A stretch of 64,000 nt of DNA from Curvularia sp. ZM96 (GCA_022457065.1 JAJGBQ010000005.1:1798001-1862000); one strand, 5' to 3'. Positions 10,333-22,050 are shown, counted from the first letter of the stretch. Program-made: numbers and translations. The notes: a model not told the origin generated them from the sequence alone.

Positions 10333-12304
10333 CTATGCGTTCGTCTCAACCCCCTCATACTTCCTACTCGCCTCCAACTTAGTCCACGGCGCAAAAGCTA
10401 TCAAACAGTCAGCACTTGAACTTCTCCCACATCTCCATTACCACGCGGGCAATCAACGGTAGGTACTTACGATTCGTGTCCTTCGGCAGTATATTCTTCA
10501 GCGCAGGGAAATGTCTGCCTAACACATCCTTCATACCACTGTTCTGGACCCACTCCAACCCTACCTTACTATATGTATCTTCGTTCCACGCACCGGCGAT
10601 AAACCGATCGCTCTTGAGCCGCCTACTCGCCATCAGGATGAACACGCGGAACGCTGTGTCGCTGAAGCCGAAGCCATTGGGTAGAGGCTCAGCCAGACAG
10701 CCAACTAGCAGGTCAACTTTCTCAATATCGTTGTCGTAGAGGGCGGACAGTTTCTCAGCTACGGCAGTGTTGTTTCCGGTTAGAGTGAGAAAGTCAGGGA
10801 CGGCGGGGAGGTGGAAGAGGCGCCGGAAGGTGTTGTAACGCGGTACACCACGTTCTCTGTCACGGAGTATGTCAATAGTGCCGAGATCAATGTGCCGGCT
10901 ATCGGGTGTGTGGAGGTCGCGTAGGAAATTAGGCATATTGTTTAATGTAAGGGCACCTGGGTAGTTGATGCAGAAGCTGTAGAAGATGTCTTCAAACTTC
11001 AGTCCGTCGGTTTCAAGCGGGCTCCGCGTTTTTTCAAATGCAACGTCGCGAATGGAATGCGTGGTTTTGTGTTCTCCGGTCGTTGCAGAGAAGAAGGCAA
11101 TCGAATCGGGTATGAGCGAGTGCATACGATATACACTAACAAACTCCTCAGTCAGAGAATAGGGTGCCGCTTGATGGTCTACTGTCGAACCCGGGATTCC
11201 GGAGATGGCTTCGGATGTCTTTGATACGCGGCCGAGTAGCTTGTACAAGCGCTCACCCAATACTCCCCACCAGTTGGCGTTCATGGATATCTCTAGGACT
11301 GGGTGTGCGAGGATAGCTGGTGTCCATTCGACAGTGTGAATCTTTGCCATCAGTGCGCAGTTAACCAGTCTCGCTGTATCGAAGATCTCCTCAGAAGTCC
11401 AGGAAGGATAGGACTTCAACAGAGTGTCGCAGATGGCGTTGTGTTCAAGGACAAAGAGGGTATGCAGCATTTCGAGACCCAACCACCAGTTGCTGTTGAA
11501 GCCTGTTTGAGGAATTCCGTCTTTGTCACGGGGAAGGAAAGTTGCAAGCTTGCTTTCGTCGACTTCGAGCTTTCCGTTCTTCGCATTGCCCCGTAGCTCA
11601 GTCGTGCGGGCCTCGGAGCTTCCGTAGATTTGACTGCCGTCCCACCAATGTGTGTTTACGTTTTTGTACGCCGGTGCTACCTGATCCGTCTTGTCGAGGG
11701 GCACATCAGCTTGCGTTTTCTCAATCGACATTCTGTCATTTGGCGAACTCCACTTGTCACCCGCAGGAAGCGGTACGCTGAACTTCTCGGTCGTCGAGTT
11801 CTCATGTTGAAACCAGTCATGGACTTGAAATTGGATCCATGCTGCGGCCAATAAGTTCAGACTGGTCGCAGGCTTGAAGGTATCCCTCTTCAATACGCTC
11901 TCACTGAGTAGCCTTGGATTTGGTGTCATGAGCTCCTCATCGCTGGGCTTAGCTGTGAAGTTTCTAGGTACGTTCCGTCCAAATCGCATGCCGGTACAAC
12001 CCATCTTTGGTGCTTCTAGGTCGTTGAACAAGCCATCTGAATTCCGAGTATGCAGGTACTGCTTATCAGAAAGGTGGGGGCATCCAGGGGTACCTTGGTC
12101 CGAGGGCGATGGGTACACATCGTGGAGGTTCTTCTGGCGAAGTTCATAGCGGAAAGCTGCAACGTTGAGTACGCCAATGTAGGTGGGCAGCTTGTGCCAT
12201 GGAACAAATTTGTTGACGCATCTGAAAACAGAGATGAGAGAGCGTTTGGCGAAGCTGGGGGTATAGGTGTAAGTCCTAGGCTTGGTATTGGTAGGAATAG
12301 TCAT
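10333..12304 (-). CDS. Fatty acid alpha-dioxygenase-like haem peroxidase
   Basis: Exons 10471-12304 and 10333-10397 with a 73-nt intron (donor GTAAGT, acceptor GATAG) give 632 aa. Reading through the donor would instead give an unrelated 20-residue tail, whereas splicing yields NPFAPWTKLEASRKYEGVET, a far more protein-like end. This is the animal-haem-peroxidase fold: WIQFQVHDWFQHE holds the distal haem His (about 162), and VYRMHSLIPDS (about 391-401) holds the Tyr-x-x-His pair (Tyr392, His395) that corresponds to the catalytic Tyr and proximal His of cyclooxygenases. The closest family in style is plant and fungal alpha-dioxygenases (alpha-oxidation to 2-hydroperoxy fatty acids) rather than Ppo-type psi-factor producers, because no P450 domain follows. 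The role is probably oxylipin formation. Products are inferred. Confidence 0.92.
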
Positions 12305-14323
12305 TTTGCTGGCCTTTCGAGGGTGTTCTCAGTGTAATGTAAAGTCCCCTACTGACTGGCTTGAGCAGAGGGAAAAGTGACCAAGTGATCATTAGATATG
12401 CAGCAGAGCTGCCGTATCACGTTTATCATGTTAACAGAGAGATTGATGGGGCCAGGCATTTTACCCAGCCCTCAGCGCAGTGAATGCCAATAACAGTCAG
12501 TGGTATGAGCCCAAGTTGTTCTGAATGACTGGAATGAGTAAGATTTTTGTGAGACCATTAGTCAGGGGGGCCAGTCCAGCTACTGTTTACAGGTCAGGAA
12601 TGTCGGGTCTTCATCAAATTCGTCTGACCTTTTCTTCAGCTGGCTGACGGATATTCGTCTTGGCTTGAACCACGGTACGAAGTAGCCTATAGTAAGCAAG
12701 TGCGGGTGAGGCTGTGCACGCCACTCACAGCTCCAAAGCTCACGCAGTTCTTTGCATTTGGGGGCGGCTTATCTCAGCCAGGAACCCATCACGCTCATAG
12801 GAGGACGACGTTGATGTTCGAGTATAGGTTAGAACCCATGTAATATCGGTCGAACGTATCTCTAAGAGAAATTGAGTGGCTGATCTTTGCAGATAAGAAC
12901 TCTAGATGCGACAAGAGTTTAGGCATCGTTTATTGCACATGATAGTTTTGAGCTAGACTGTGGCCCGTACTATTTAGGCCGACTTGGAGTAATTAACAGT
13001 CTCGCACTGTTTGTTAGCGCAGTTCACTTCTCAATCAAATTTTAGCTGTAGCAAGAAGTGGTACCTAGCTACCTGTTTCTTGAGAGCTCAGTTTTGGCAG
13101 CTTTGTGGTCGGGCGGTCGAGAGGCCATGTAGGCAGTACCTGCTCGGATGTATTCCCGGAATTGCTCATTGTTCAAAAGCTGAAAGCTGATTAGGCGTGG
13201 ACGACTGGTCTGTGGCAACAGCAAACAGGCTGCGTTGATTTCCGTCAGATGCAATTACCCGCGACTAGTGCAGTGTTGGTGTTTGGCTCTTCAGCTAGTG
13301 CGATACCAGGCATCCCACGCGGCATCTGACGGCTCACTGGGCAGGAAGGGCGTTGCGGACGGGGACCCTTGGACATTGCATAATTCCAGGGAAATTTGGA
13401 TGTCCACGGGACTTGGCCAATTTTTCTTTTTCGAACGTTTTGCCCATATGACATGTGGACAGAACCTCGGGCTCTCGATCGCAAGGGAAGCACATGTGCG
13501 GGTGGGCATCGCTCCGCACTGTGCCGACGCCCTGGAAGGTGGAGTTGCTTCATCGCAGTGACGACATATGTGTAGAGATGTGAAAGCAGGGGGCAGGCAG
13601 CGGGTAGCGAGAGGACGATGATCACTAACGAAGGCGGTACGATGTCACACCTGTGCGTCAAGATATGAAGGTGGGAGCCGGCCCTCCTATCGAATAGCTT
13701 CTGCTGCATGCATGTGGCCCAACCAAGCGTCGTCAGCTGTGTTTGGTACTGGGACAGGAGCCATTGCGGATGGATGAGCGAGCGAGGGTGTGAGCAAGAA
13801 GACCAAGGCTCAAACACGGACGAGCCGGCGGCGTATACGAGATGGGTTGGGCAAGGAGCAGATTGAGAGGGCGCTATTGAATGTAGCGTGAACGTATAGA
13901 CTAGTGCCTGGGGGTCCTGCGCAACGCTCAGGGTCTGCGCATACGTCAGCCCCACGTGACGATCAACACTGGAAGCACGAGCGGGCCAGGAAACCAACGT
14001 GGGTTGGCCCAACACTTCTCCTGACGCTGTAACCTGGTCTGGCAACAGGCATTGCTCTAGGTGAAAACAGACGCTGTCGCCGTGACCACCGAACCCGCTG
14101 CGTTATCTCGACGAAGACTTTGGACCCCTCCTCCAACTGGGAATAGTCAACAAGGGTGCATCCCACTCGGCCGCTTCCTTGAAAACGCCTACCACCACCA
14201 CCGCGTGACGACAACGGGCGCAGGCTTGCCAGACCATAGGCCCGATTCGCAACGTCGTCTGTAGAGTGCTCACCTCGCCCCGTCTACATATAGTCACCAC
14301 CCCCCACCACCGTCAGCCTCACA
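12305..14323. other. 2-kb intergenic region, divergent promoters
   Basis: It lies between the minus-strand dioxygenase and the plus-strand gene at 14324. A palindromic CACGTG sits at 13953-13958. A 266-codon minus-strand frame (13245-14045) has no domain-like text and is not called. No repeat or RNA gene was seen. Confidence 0.5.
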
Positions 14324-15466
14324 ATGAACGCGACTGAGAAAGCGGCACCGGCCTCGCAGCAGCAGCCCAACCCGCCCGCATCCGCCACGACGACACCGCG
14401 TGAAGGCAAGCCGACCGACAGCAGCAGCATCCTGGGCAAGGGGAAGAAGTTGCTTGGACTGGGCAAGAAAAAGGGCGAAGAGAGCGACCGCGCGGCGGCC
14501 GCAGAGCAGGCAAAGCAGACGGAACAAGCAAAGCAGACAGAGCAAGCAGCACAGTCAGGAACGACTGCGCCGCCCACGAAAGCGGCCCCAGCACTCCTCC
14601 CCTCGCCCCCAATGTCTCCCCCAGAGCGCAGAGCGTCCCCGCGGGGCAGCCCTCGCATGTTGCCCGTCGGGGCGTCTCCTGGCCGTCGCATCCGCTCGAC
14701 GTCGCCCAACCTGCACAGCCCAGCATCGTCGCTCATTTTCGAGCGCAACGTGCAAGAACCAGAGCCGTCGGTGGACGTGCCGGCACACATCAAGACTGAA
14801 GACCACATACCCCCTGCGCTAGATGCGACGTCGCTAGCTATTACCGACAACCACCTCAACCCGGACGAGGTGGAGATTGTAACACACTCGGCGCACCAGC
14901 CTGTGGCCGTGGCTGTGGCTGGAAGCATGGCCGAGTCGCTGCACTCGCCCCTCATGCCTCCTGATGAGTCTGCTGCGTCGAGCCATGTGGATGTGGCGGC
15001 GGATGCCACTGCACCGGGGTACGGGTCCCTCGACACGACGGACCCACGGCGCCTCAGCTTTATTTCTTTTGCGGACGTGGTACAGGCCGAGCACGTGGAA
15101 CATGACAGGCAAGAGGTTTTGGGCGCCACTTCAGGCGAGGCTCTGCAGTTTATGAGCCTCTCGTCAACAGCCAACCGCTCGCCGTCTCCTGTGCGGTCTA
15201 TAGCGTCTTCGCCCCCGACTACGAGTGGTGCGGCATCCCCCAAGCCTACGGATCTGGCACGCACACGATCCCCCGGCAGCCCCACGTCCCCCATTGTCCT
15301 AGGCCACCCGACGCCGGCATTTGGCGAAGAGCTGCCGGTGCAGATTGAGACGATGCGCCAGGCATTGCGCAAAACCCGGTCTGGGGATTTGGGTGGCATT
15401 CCTTCGCAGCCGGTGAGCGCTGTGAGCATCGAGGACAAGTCGGCCGACAAGCCCCCTTTCAAGTGA
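14324..15466 (+). CDS. Uncharacterised low-complexity, Ser/Pro/Ala-rich protein
   Basis: Single exon, 380 aa, starting MNATEKAAPASQQQ in an ACAATG context. I do not recognise a characterised family. The N-terminus has a short basic glycine-lysine block (ILGKGKKLLGLGKKKGEE, about 36-53) followed by an EQAKQTEQAKQTEQA repeat. Then come proline-directed sites (SPPMSPPERRASPRGSPR, SPNLHSPAS, RSPSPVRS), typical of a heavily phosphorylated disordered protein. The most conserved-looking stretch is RRLSFISFADVVQAEHVE (about 245-262), which could be a short interaction motif. There is no signal peptide or transmembrane segment. The reverse strand is also open over nearly the whole length because of high GC at third positions. 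The coding call rests on start context and protein texture, so function is unknown. Confidence 0.8.
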   Translation: MNATEKAAPASQQQPNPPASATTTPREGKPTDSSSILGKGKKLLGLGKKKGEESDRAAAAEQAKQTEQAKQTEQAAQSGTTAPPTKAAPALLPSPPMSPPERRASPRGSPRMLPVGASPGRRIRSTSPNLHSPASSLIFERNVQEPEPSVDVPAHIKTEDHIPPALDATSLAITDNHLNPDEVEIVTHSAHQPVAVAVAGSMAESLHSPLMPPDESAASSHVDVAADATAPGYGSLDTTDPRRLSFISFADVVQAEHVEHDRQEVLGATSGEALQFMSLSSTANRSPSPVRSIASSPPTTSGAASPKPTDLARTRSPGSPTSPIVLGHPTPAFGEELPVQIETMRQALRKTRSGDLGGIPSQPVSAVSIEDKSADKPPFK

Positions 15467-15486
15467 GATGTGTGTGTGTCGGAGAA

Positions 15487-15506
15487 GGGAGGGGAGGGGA
15501 GGGGGG
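15487..15506 (+). other. G-quadruplex motif in 3' UTR
   Basis: Four G-tracts of 3, 4, 4 and 6 G separated by single A residues begin 21 nt after the stop codon at 15466, on the sense strand. Single-nucleotide loops predict a very stable parallel quadruplex in DNA or mRNA. Confidence 0.75.
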
Positions 15507-15741
15507 TCTGGACCGGTCAGGGCATGTCAGGTCAGCTCAGGTGCGGATGGCTCGAGTGAATTGGGCAGCGAGTTTTCTTCTTTTCTCTTGTCATTTCTTT
15601 TCCAACGACGACGTTTGAAAGGCTTAGGGCCGGCTATGGAGCTTATTGGTTGGCGGGTTTAGATATCCATATGGCGATGATTTCAAGGAGTGATTTGATT
15701 TGATGATGACCTGATGCGCGTCCAAGACAGGTGTGCGTTCA

Positions 15742-15776
15742 GATGCCATGCGCTGTGATGCCATGCGATGCCATGC
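15742..15776 (+). repeat. Short direct repeat GATGCCATGC x3
   Basis: Copies lie at 15742-15751, 15757-15766 and 15767-15776, the last two in tandem, followed by a partial fourth (GATG). Small, non-coding, downstream of the low-complexity gene. Confidence 0.8.
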
Positions 15777-16516
15777 GATGCTGCCAGACACCAACGCCAA
15801 GCACGTGTCTTTGTCTGTGTCGTACATACATGCATACACACATATAGGCCCTGTTGGGCTGCAAGCAAGGCGGCCGGTGATGACCACGGGCGGTTCCCAG
15901 TAGGAGCAGCAGATAGATGAGCAATCAGGCACAGGCTCGCGGGGCGCCCAAGCGCATCAGCAGCCTGGACACGTCTGCCCTTTGGCTCGCGCCCGCGACG
16001 AGACCGCGCACACCAAAACAGCAGGCAGAGCGAAGGCACAACGAGCCCCGTCGACGGGTAAAAGCTGGGCGATTGATACGTAGAGAGCACAGACAGCGCC
16101 CGTTCGCTAGCCAGCGGCCGACGAGAGGGTCCAGCAGTGGGCCTCCAAGCTCATCCTTGGGGGGCACCACGGTACGACCGTCTCATTTTGCCCACGCCTG
16201 CCCACCGCCCACCGCCCCCCAACTCCCAACGCCCACGACTCCTCCAACCAACATCCACACCGACGACGACGGGCGCCTGCGATGCGCCACGCCACCTCGT
16301 CGTCTGAGCCCTCGACCATCGCCGCCTCGCCCACCGCCATCACGACGACCACGCCCGCCCCCGTCCCTGTCGTTGCCATCGCCCTCACCATCGCCAGCGC
16401 CAGCGCTCTCCGCACCGCCATTGCCGCACCGCCCGCGCCCTGGTTGCCTGCTACCATAGCCGGGCCGCCTGTCGTGTGTCAATGACCAGCATCAGGCACA
16501 GCAGCGGTCCGCACCC

Positions 16517-19500
16517 ATGGACCAGCAGAGACGAAGCAGGAGGGAGGTGAGTGCCACCGAGGCCGCTCAAGGAGCCTTTGGCATCGAGAGACCCCGGGAC
16601 CGGGACGACCGCAAAGTCACTACGATCCGCTCCGTTACCCCCGACGAGCCCCCGATACCTGAGGATGGCCTCCCCAGCCAGAACTTCTCCCCGCCCAACA
16701 GCCCCCACTCGCACAGCTCCCAGCCCTCGTCACGCACCGGCAACCCGCGAGCCTTTGTCGCCCGCGCCTCGAGCGACTCCGAGTACAGAAATGCCCGCGA
16801 GCCCACCCGCCCGCGCACCAGGACGCTGGAAGAGAGGAGCACCCGTGACCGCTCGCCCTCCGCCGTCTTTCCCTCGGGCCGCCATCGCATCGGCTCCGTC
16901 GCCAGCTCCCAGTCAAACTACCAGAGCCTCGAGGAGTCGGTCGTGACTTCCATCGGCCACATCTCCACCATCTCCCCGTCCACCCACCAACCCCCGCCCC
17001 GGACCTCGAGCACAAACAGCCGCGGCCGCCTCGTCAAGCAGCAGCAATCACAGCAACAACAACAGCAGCAGCAGTCCCTGCCTCGCACCCAATCGCCCGT
17101 CTACTCGCCCACCAGCCTGCCGCCCGAGTCTTGGCTGTCCCCCGTGCCAGCCTCAGATGCCAGAAAGCTCAAAGCGTTGATGCGCTCCACATGCGGCAAG
17201 ATGCAGGGTCTTCTCGCTTTTCGGAGAGGCGAACAGAGCCCCTGGGCCCTCTCCTACTGCTACATTAATGAAGAGGCTGGCAGTCTGGTCTACGAGCCCA
17301 AGAACGATGTCTCGTATACCCGCACATTAATACCAGATCTGCGCGGGTGCCACGTAAAAAGCGCATATGACGGCGAGGCATACACGGCCTACATCCATGT
17401 CGTCGTGCACAACTCCAAGATCGAGGTGCATTTGCGTCCACCAACCCAGGAAGAATTTGACTCGTGGTTTGCCGCCTTACTGTGCTGGTCGCCCATGCGT
17501 CCAAAAGGCATCCAGAACCGCATGGCAAAACCGCAGACGCCAGTCATGATGGAGCGTCGGCTAACAGACAGCCGACGGCACTCCGAGGTGTCTCTGCTCA
17601 AGGACTCGCCCAAGAAGGAAGCACCCATTATCAAGGTCGGCAAAATGATCTACTGGGACACGAGTGTAACATACAGCAACACAGGCACCCCCAAGGGTTC
17701 GGTTTCTGGAAGCCGCCCACAGGCTTACAGAGTGCAGAGTCATGGATCCCGCCGATGGAGAAGAGTATCCTGCACGCTTCGCGAGAACGGCGAACTCAAA
17801 CTCTATTCCGACACCGACGTTACCCTCGTATCCACCATTCAGCTCTCTCAGCTTTCACGTTGCGCCGTCCAACGCTTGGATCCTTCTGTTCTGGATAACG
17901 AGTTCTGCATTGCCATATATCCCCAGTACACAGCAGCTTCTTCCTCTGCGTTAACCATGGTGCGGCCAATATTCTTGTCACTAGAGTCGCGTGTATTATA
18001 CGAAGTTTGGATAGTATTGTTACGCGCATTTACAGTTCCACAGCTTTACGGCCCAAAATCAGATGCCATGGCCGAAGATGGCACTCTGTCGCCCACCTTC
18101 GGAACCCAGGACATGTTCCGCATGGAAAAGTCGTTGTTTGTACGAGTCATTGAAGCGAAGCTGATACCACCCGTCAGCCCAAAAGTTGCCGAAAACAATG
18201 GTGCCACGCCAATAAGACCATCCTCCTCCGCCACAGCGAACCCGGGCGGATACCTCGTGGAATTACTACTGGATGGCGAGACGCGTGCACGAACCATGGT
18301 CAAGAACGAAGGAAACAATCCTTTCTGGAGAGAAGAGTTTGAATTTTTAGACTTACCCGCGCTGCATACGGCCTCCTTGTTGCTGAAGAAACGTCCACCG
18401 AGCTACACCCGCAGCGAGAAAAACGTTTTTGAAACGCCTCTCAACAACGACCCATATGTCTCTGAAGGCGGTTACGCTGGGATTTCCTTTGACCAGACAT
18501 TAGGGAAGACGGACATTTACCTCGACGATCTTGGTCCGAATCAAGAGATGGAAAAGTGGTGGCCACTCGTGAACATGCACGGAAACACGATCGGCGAAGT
18601 ACTTGTCAAGGTCAGCAGCGAAGAATGTGCGATTCTCATGGCCCGTGACTACTATCCTCTCTCTGAGCTTCTCCACCGGTTCTCAAATGGAATTACCCTG
18701 CAGGTCGCACAAATGATCCCGAACGAGCTTAGAAAGCTGTCCGAGTATCTGTTGAACATCTTTCAGGTTTCTGGAGCAGCAGTAGAATGGATATGTGCGC
18801 TTGTCGAAGAAGAGATTGACGGGACTTTGAAAGAATCTCCAGCCAGTCGCTTGCGATTCAGCAAGAGGCTGGGCTCGAGCGAGTCGAACGAGTCCCCGTC
18901 AAACACATTCGGATCTGCGAGCGACCGAGAGCTCTTCGTACGAGACATGGGAAACAATGCCAAGCTTGAGGCCAACCTACTCTTTCGAGGCAACACTCTT
19001 CTGACCAAATCTCTGGACTTGCACATGAAGCGGCTTGGTAAGGAATATCTGGAAGAGACGCTGAGCGAAAAGTTGAGGGAAATCAATGACAAAGATCCCG
19101 AGTGCGAAGTGGATCCCAACAAGGTCTCGTCTCAGCATGAGCTCGACCGAAATTGGCGAAGGCTGATCAACTGCACGGAAGAAGTTTGGAAGGCCATCTA
19201 CAATTCAGTTCAACGGTGTCCGCAGGAACTGCGATTGATCTTCAGACATATTCGAGCTTGTGCCGACGACCGCTATGGAGACTATTTGCGGACAGTACAG
19301 TATAGCAGTGTATCTGGCTTTCTGTTCCTGCGCTTCTTCGTCCCGGCGGTACTCAATCCGAAACTCTTTGGCTTACTCAAAGGTATGCAGAATGCAGATG
19401 CGTGGCGCCACTAATCGCTAACTGTAATATGCAGATCATCCCAAGGTAAAGGCACGTAGGACGTTTACTCTTATCGCCAAATCTTTGCAAGGTCTGGCAA

Positions 19501-20843
19501 ACATGTCTTCTTTTGGAACCAAGGAGGCATGGATGGAGCCCATGAACGCCTTTCTCACATCACATCGACAAGAGTTCAAGAAGTACCTTGATGACATTTG
19601 CTCGATATCGACTACCTCACAACCCGCACAGCCGATACCACCGTCTTACAGCACTCCGATTGCCATTCTTCACCGACTGCCGCCTACTTTCAAAGAAGGC
19701 TTTCCGTCTCTACCGTATCTCATTGACCATTCGCGCAACTTTGCAATGTTGGTGAATCTCTGGCTAGAGCACACTCAGAAGAGCGCCCAGGACATTCAAG
19801 CGACGGATGGCGATCTGCTTCGTTTCCACAACATTTGCTTATCCCTCAACGAGCGCACCAAGGATTGCCTGAATCGTGCTGAGCCAGCTGAACGACCATC
19901 TTCGTCACTGAGTGTGAAGTGGGAAGAGCTAGTAGAGCAGCTACAAGGAGTGCAGATTGATACATCACGAGGCGCAGCAACAAGAAACCGGGGGCCAATA
20001 CAAGAGGAGGAATACGAGGATGCATCTGTGTATCAAAACAACTGTGATGACTATGCATCGTCATCGACAAGCACACCTATCACAATGCAACCACCACCAC
20101 GAACACGACATCAACAAAACACCAGTATTTCGGCATCACAGAGTTCATTGAAAAGCAACAGTTCAACTACAATTTCTTATTCAAATCCATTTGCTAAGAA
20201 GCAATGGTCCGGCCAGTACACAGCAGGCTCGCACGACTCTGTGGGTGCCTCACCATCCGCGTCGGCGAGCGCGTCAGCCTCTGCCGCCGAGGACACGCCT
20301 CCTGGATCGAGTGACGGCCTACACATGGCCCCCGCACCGGCGTATCCTCAAGCCCTCACAACAACCACAACTACCACCATCTCGACGTCTACCTCGACGC
20401 AGTCCTTCAACTACAGCAACCCGAACACTCACATCAACGCCAATTCTCACATGAACACTGTCTCGACCAACTCCCTTGCGGGTCGACCACCACGTTCTGC
20501 AGGAGGGCACAGTGTCGAGGGCAGTGACAGCGGCAGCATCGTAGAAGAAGAGTACACGACTGCCCTGCCCGCCTTTTCCGAAAAGACCACCAAGGAAAAG
20601 AAAGAGCGCGGCTTCCGCGGCGTCCTCCCTTTCCAGCGTAAAAGCAAGCGCAAAGATAAAGACAAGGACAAGGAAAAAGACAAGGAAAACCGCAAAGATA
20701 AAGGCAAGGACAAGGACCGCAACCAGGACCGCAGCCCTGAACGTGGCGGTGGCGGCGGAAACGAAACAAGTATGCTGACGTCTGGGCTGAGGGGCAAGAG
20801 CAGCGGTCTACGCGACGAAAGAGACCGCGACGAGGAGTTCTGA
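16517..20843 (+). CDS. RasGAP protein with PH, C2 and RasGAP regions (Bud2/CLA2-like)
   Basis: Exons 16517-19382 and 19435-20843 with a 52-nt GT-AG intron give 1424 aa. Order: disordered Ser/Pro-rich N-terminus with a polyglutamine tract (about 175-187), PH-like region (about 205-320), second PH-like region (about 370-505), C2 domain (about 535-690), then RasGAP. The RasGAP domain has the arginine-finger motif LFRGNTLLTK (about 820) and the FLFLRFFVPAVLNP signature (about 935), so it should be catalytically active. C2 plus RasGAP is the Bud2/CLA2 layout, a GAP for the Rsr1/Bud1 polarity GTPase. In filamentous fungi such proteins act in hyphal polarity and septation (inference). The C-terminus is a highly charged Lys/Asp repeat (about 1370-1405). 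The stop is TGA followed by CTA, and the same frame stays open for 35 more codons (see the separate entry). Confidence 0.93.
17036..17074 (+). repeat. CAG/CAA polyglutamine tract in RasGAP
   Basis: Mixed CAG/CAA codons encode QQQSQQQQQQQQS-type sequence in the disordered N-terminal region. This is a coding microsatellite, likely polymorphic in length between isolates. Confidence 0.85.
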
Positions 20844-20951
20844 CTACATGGCTGGTTCAACGGCGATAGCAGTTCAAAGACACTAGTCAAGAAGGAAGTC
20901 AAGCGGCGCAAGAGCGCAGGAGAATTGTTGGACAAGGGGAGCTATCCTTGA
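20844..20951 (+). other. In-frame C-terminal extension after UGA-CUA (readthrough or hidden intron)
   Basis: After the RasGAP stop TGA (20841-20843) the same frame encodes 35 further residues to TGA at 20949-20951, including KKEVKRRKSAGELLDKG. Codon choice is coding-like: all five lysines are AAG. TGA followed by CTA is the known high-readthrough stop context of fungi and animals. A competing explanation is a 117-nt intron with donor at 20770 (CAA|GTATGC) and acceptor at 20886 (CACTAG), which keeps the same downstream frame and removes the stop. Either way the downstream codons look translated. Confidence 0.6.
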
Positions 20952-22050
20952 ACGAAACAAGAAACAGACGTGTGTGTCCTTGCTCCTGCAGCTTTTAAAA
21001 AAGAATCCTTTTTTTCTTCCTCTCCTCTCTATCTCTCTATTTTTTGTGGACCTTGACTTGATGAATAAGAAGTGGTGTGGTTTTTTGTTGTATTACTCGG
21101 GAGGGAATTTTTTCTTTCTTACTTATTTACGTAGCGGGAGGCGCTGTTTGTGTGCAGAGTTTTTTTTTTCGGACATTTTTTCTTCCTCTTGATCTCTTTG
21201 GAGAATATAGTTGTTGGGGTTTGGAGTTGGAATGGAAGGTGGGTGTGGGTGTGGGTGTATGTGTGTATAGCATGCATTTTGAGTGTGTAGAAAGAGTAGG
21301 CTGGCTGGAGGATGAGAGGACGGCTTGGGCTAAGTACGGTGCATGATGAAAGGGGCACCACAGGAAATGGGACAAGACAGAAAGTCACAACATGCTACAA
21401 AGAACCAAAGAAGAGAAATAAAGAAATAAAGTAGATAGTTGATTAGAAAACACGACAACGATGACGATTTCAAGATTTCTTTTAATGTTCCTCCCTGGAT
21501 CACGCAAATCCCCCCGTGCCGCAAGAAAAGTGAGATACTTTACCCTTGGAGACCAATATTTCTGTTCACGCGCTGTGTTTTTTTTACTATTTCGTAGATA
21601 CTTATGTTTTCTACCTTCTTCTATAGGTGTAGACACCTTCTCTTAGGACAAGCAACGACACTGCTGTAGATAGTCTATTAAGCCCTATTGCACTCTCATA
21701 CTAACAAATGAAGCTGTATACACTGAAGAAACCTTCAGCCATGCTGAGGAGCCAATTCTAGCCCTTGGTGAGGCATGAGGCTTATATTCCCTGCAGGTAG
21801 TCAGCTGATGTTCAGAGCCCCGCAGCCTCTTAGGGTTCTCAGTGCAACATGCTGCGCTCTACAGAGGCTGCAAAAAAGGATTCACCTTCCGCATCAATCG
21901 CCACAGCTTCTCTGACGATCGTCCATCACGCAAATTATAGCAGTTGATGAGCTTGACCTGCTATTTTGAGCTTCAACATCGACTTCCAACTAGTGCGTTC
22001 CATATCAAGGCTAGACAAGCTACAGTCAAGTGCAAATCAAGGAGAAAAAT
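20952..22050. other. Intergenic: RasGAP 3' region and HET promoter
   Basis: T-rich runs (21000-21200), a GGGTGT-type simple repeat at about 21238-21266, and a mostly featureless spacer before the HET gene. No supported gene. Confidence 0.55.
21238..21266 (+). repeat. GGGTGT simple repeat
   Basis: About three and a half copies of GGGTGT grading into GTATGTGTGT, non-coding. Confidence 0.7.

Larger units (their letters stand above)
15467..16516. other. Intergenic: 3' UTR with G-tracts, then pyrimidine-rich RasGAP leader
   Basis: The first part holds a G-quadruplex-type motif (15487-15506) and short GATGCCATGC repeats (15742-15776). The part from about 16190 to 16460 is strongly C-rich on the plus strand (runs of CCCACC, CGCC, CCATCGCC), probably the 5' leader or core promoter of the RasGAP gene. 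A 180-codon Pro/Arg/Ser frame there is low-complexity and not called. Confidence 0.55.

Noticed and set aside
13245..14045. 266-codon minus-strand frame in the dioxygenase/14324 spacer
   Set aside because: No recognisable domain or convincing start, and low-quality composition; probably open by chance.
14284..15462. 392-codon antisense frame over the 14324-15466 gene
   Set aside because: It mirrors the sense frame almost exactly, is GC-driven and lacks domain-like text; the sense frame has a better start and protein texture.
15917..16459. 180-codon Pro/Arg-rich frame upstream of RasGAP
   Set aside because: It reflects the C-rich leader; low-complexity only.
20823..20876. 33-36-nt intron around the RasGAP stop (GTTCTG to GATAG or AGCAG)
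   Set aside because: Too short for a fungal spliceosomal intron and the donor is poor, although the phase fits.
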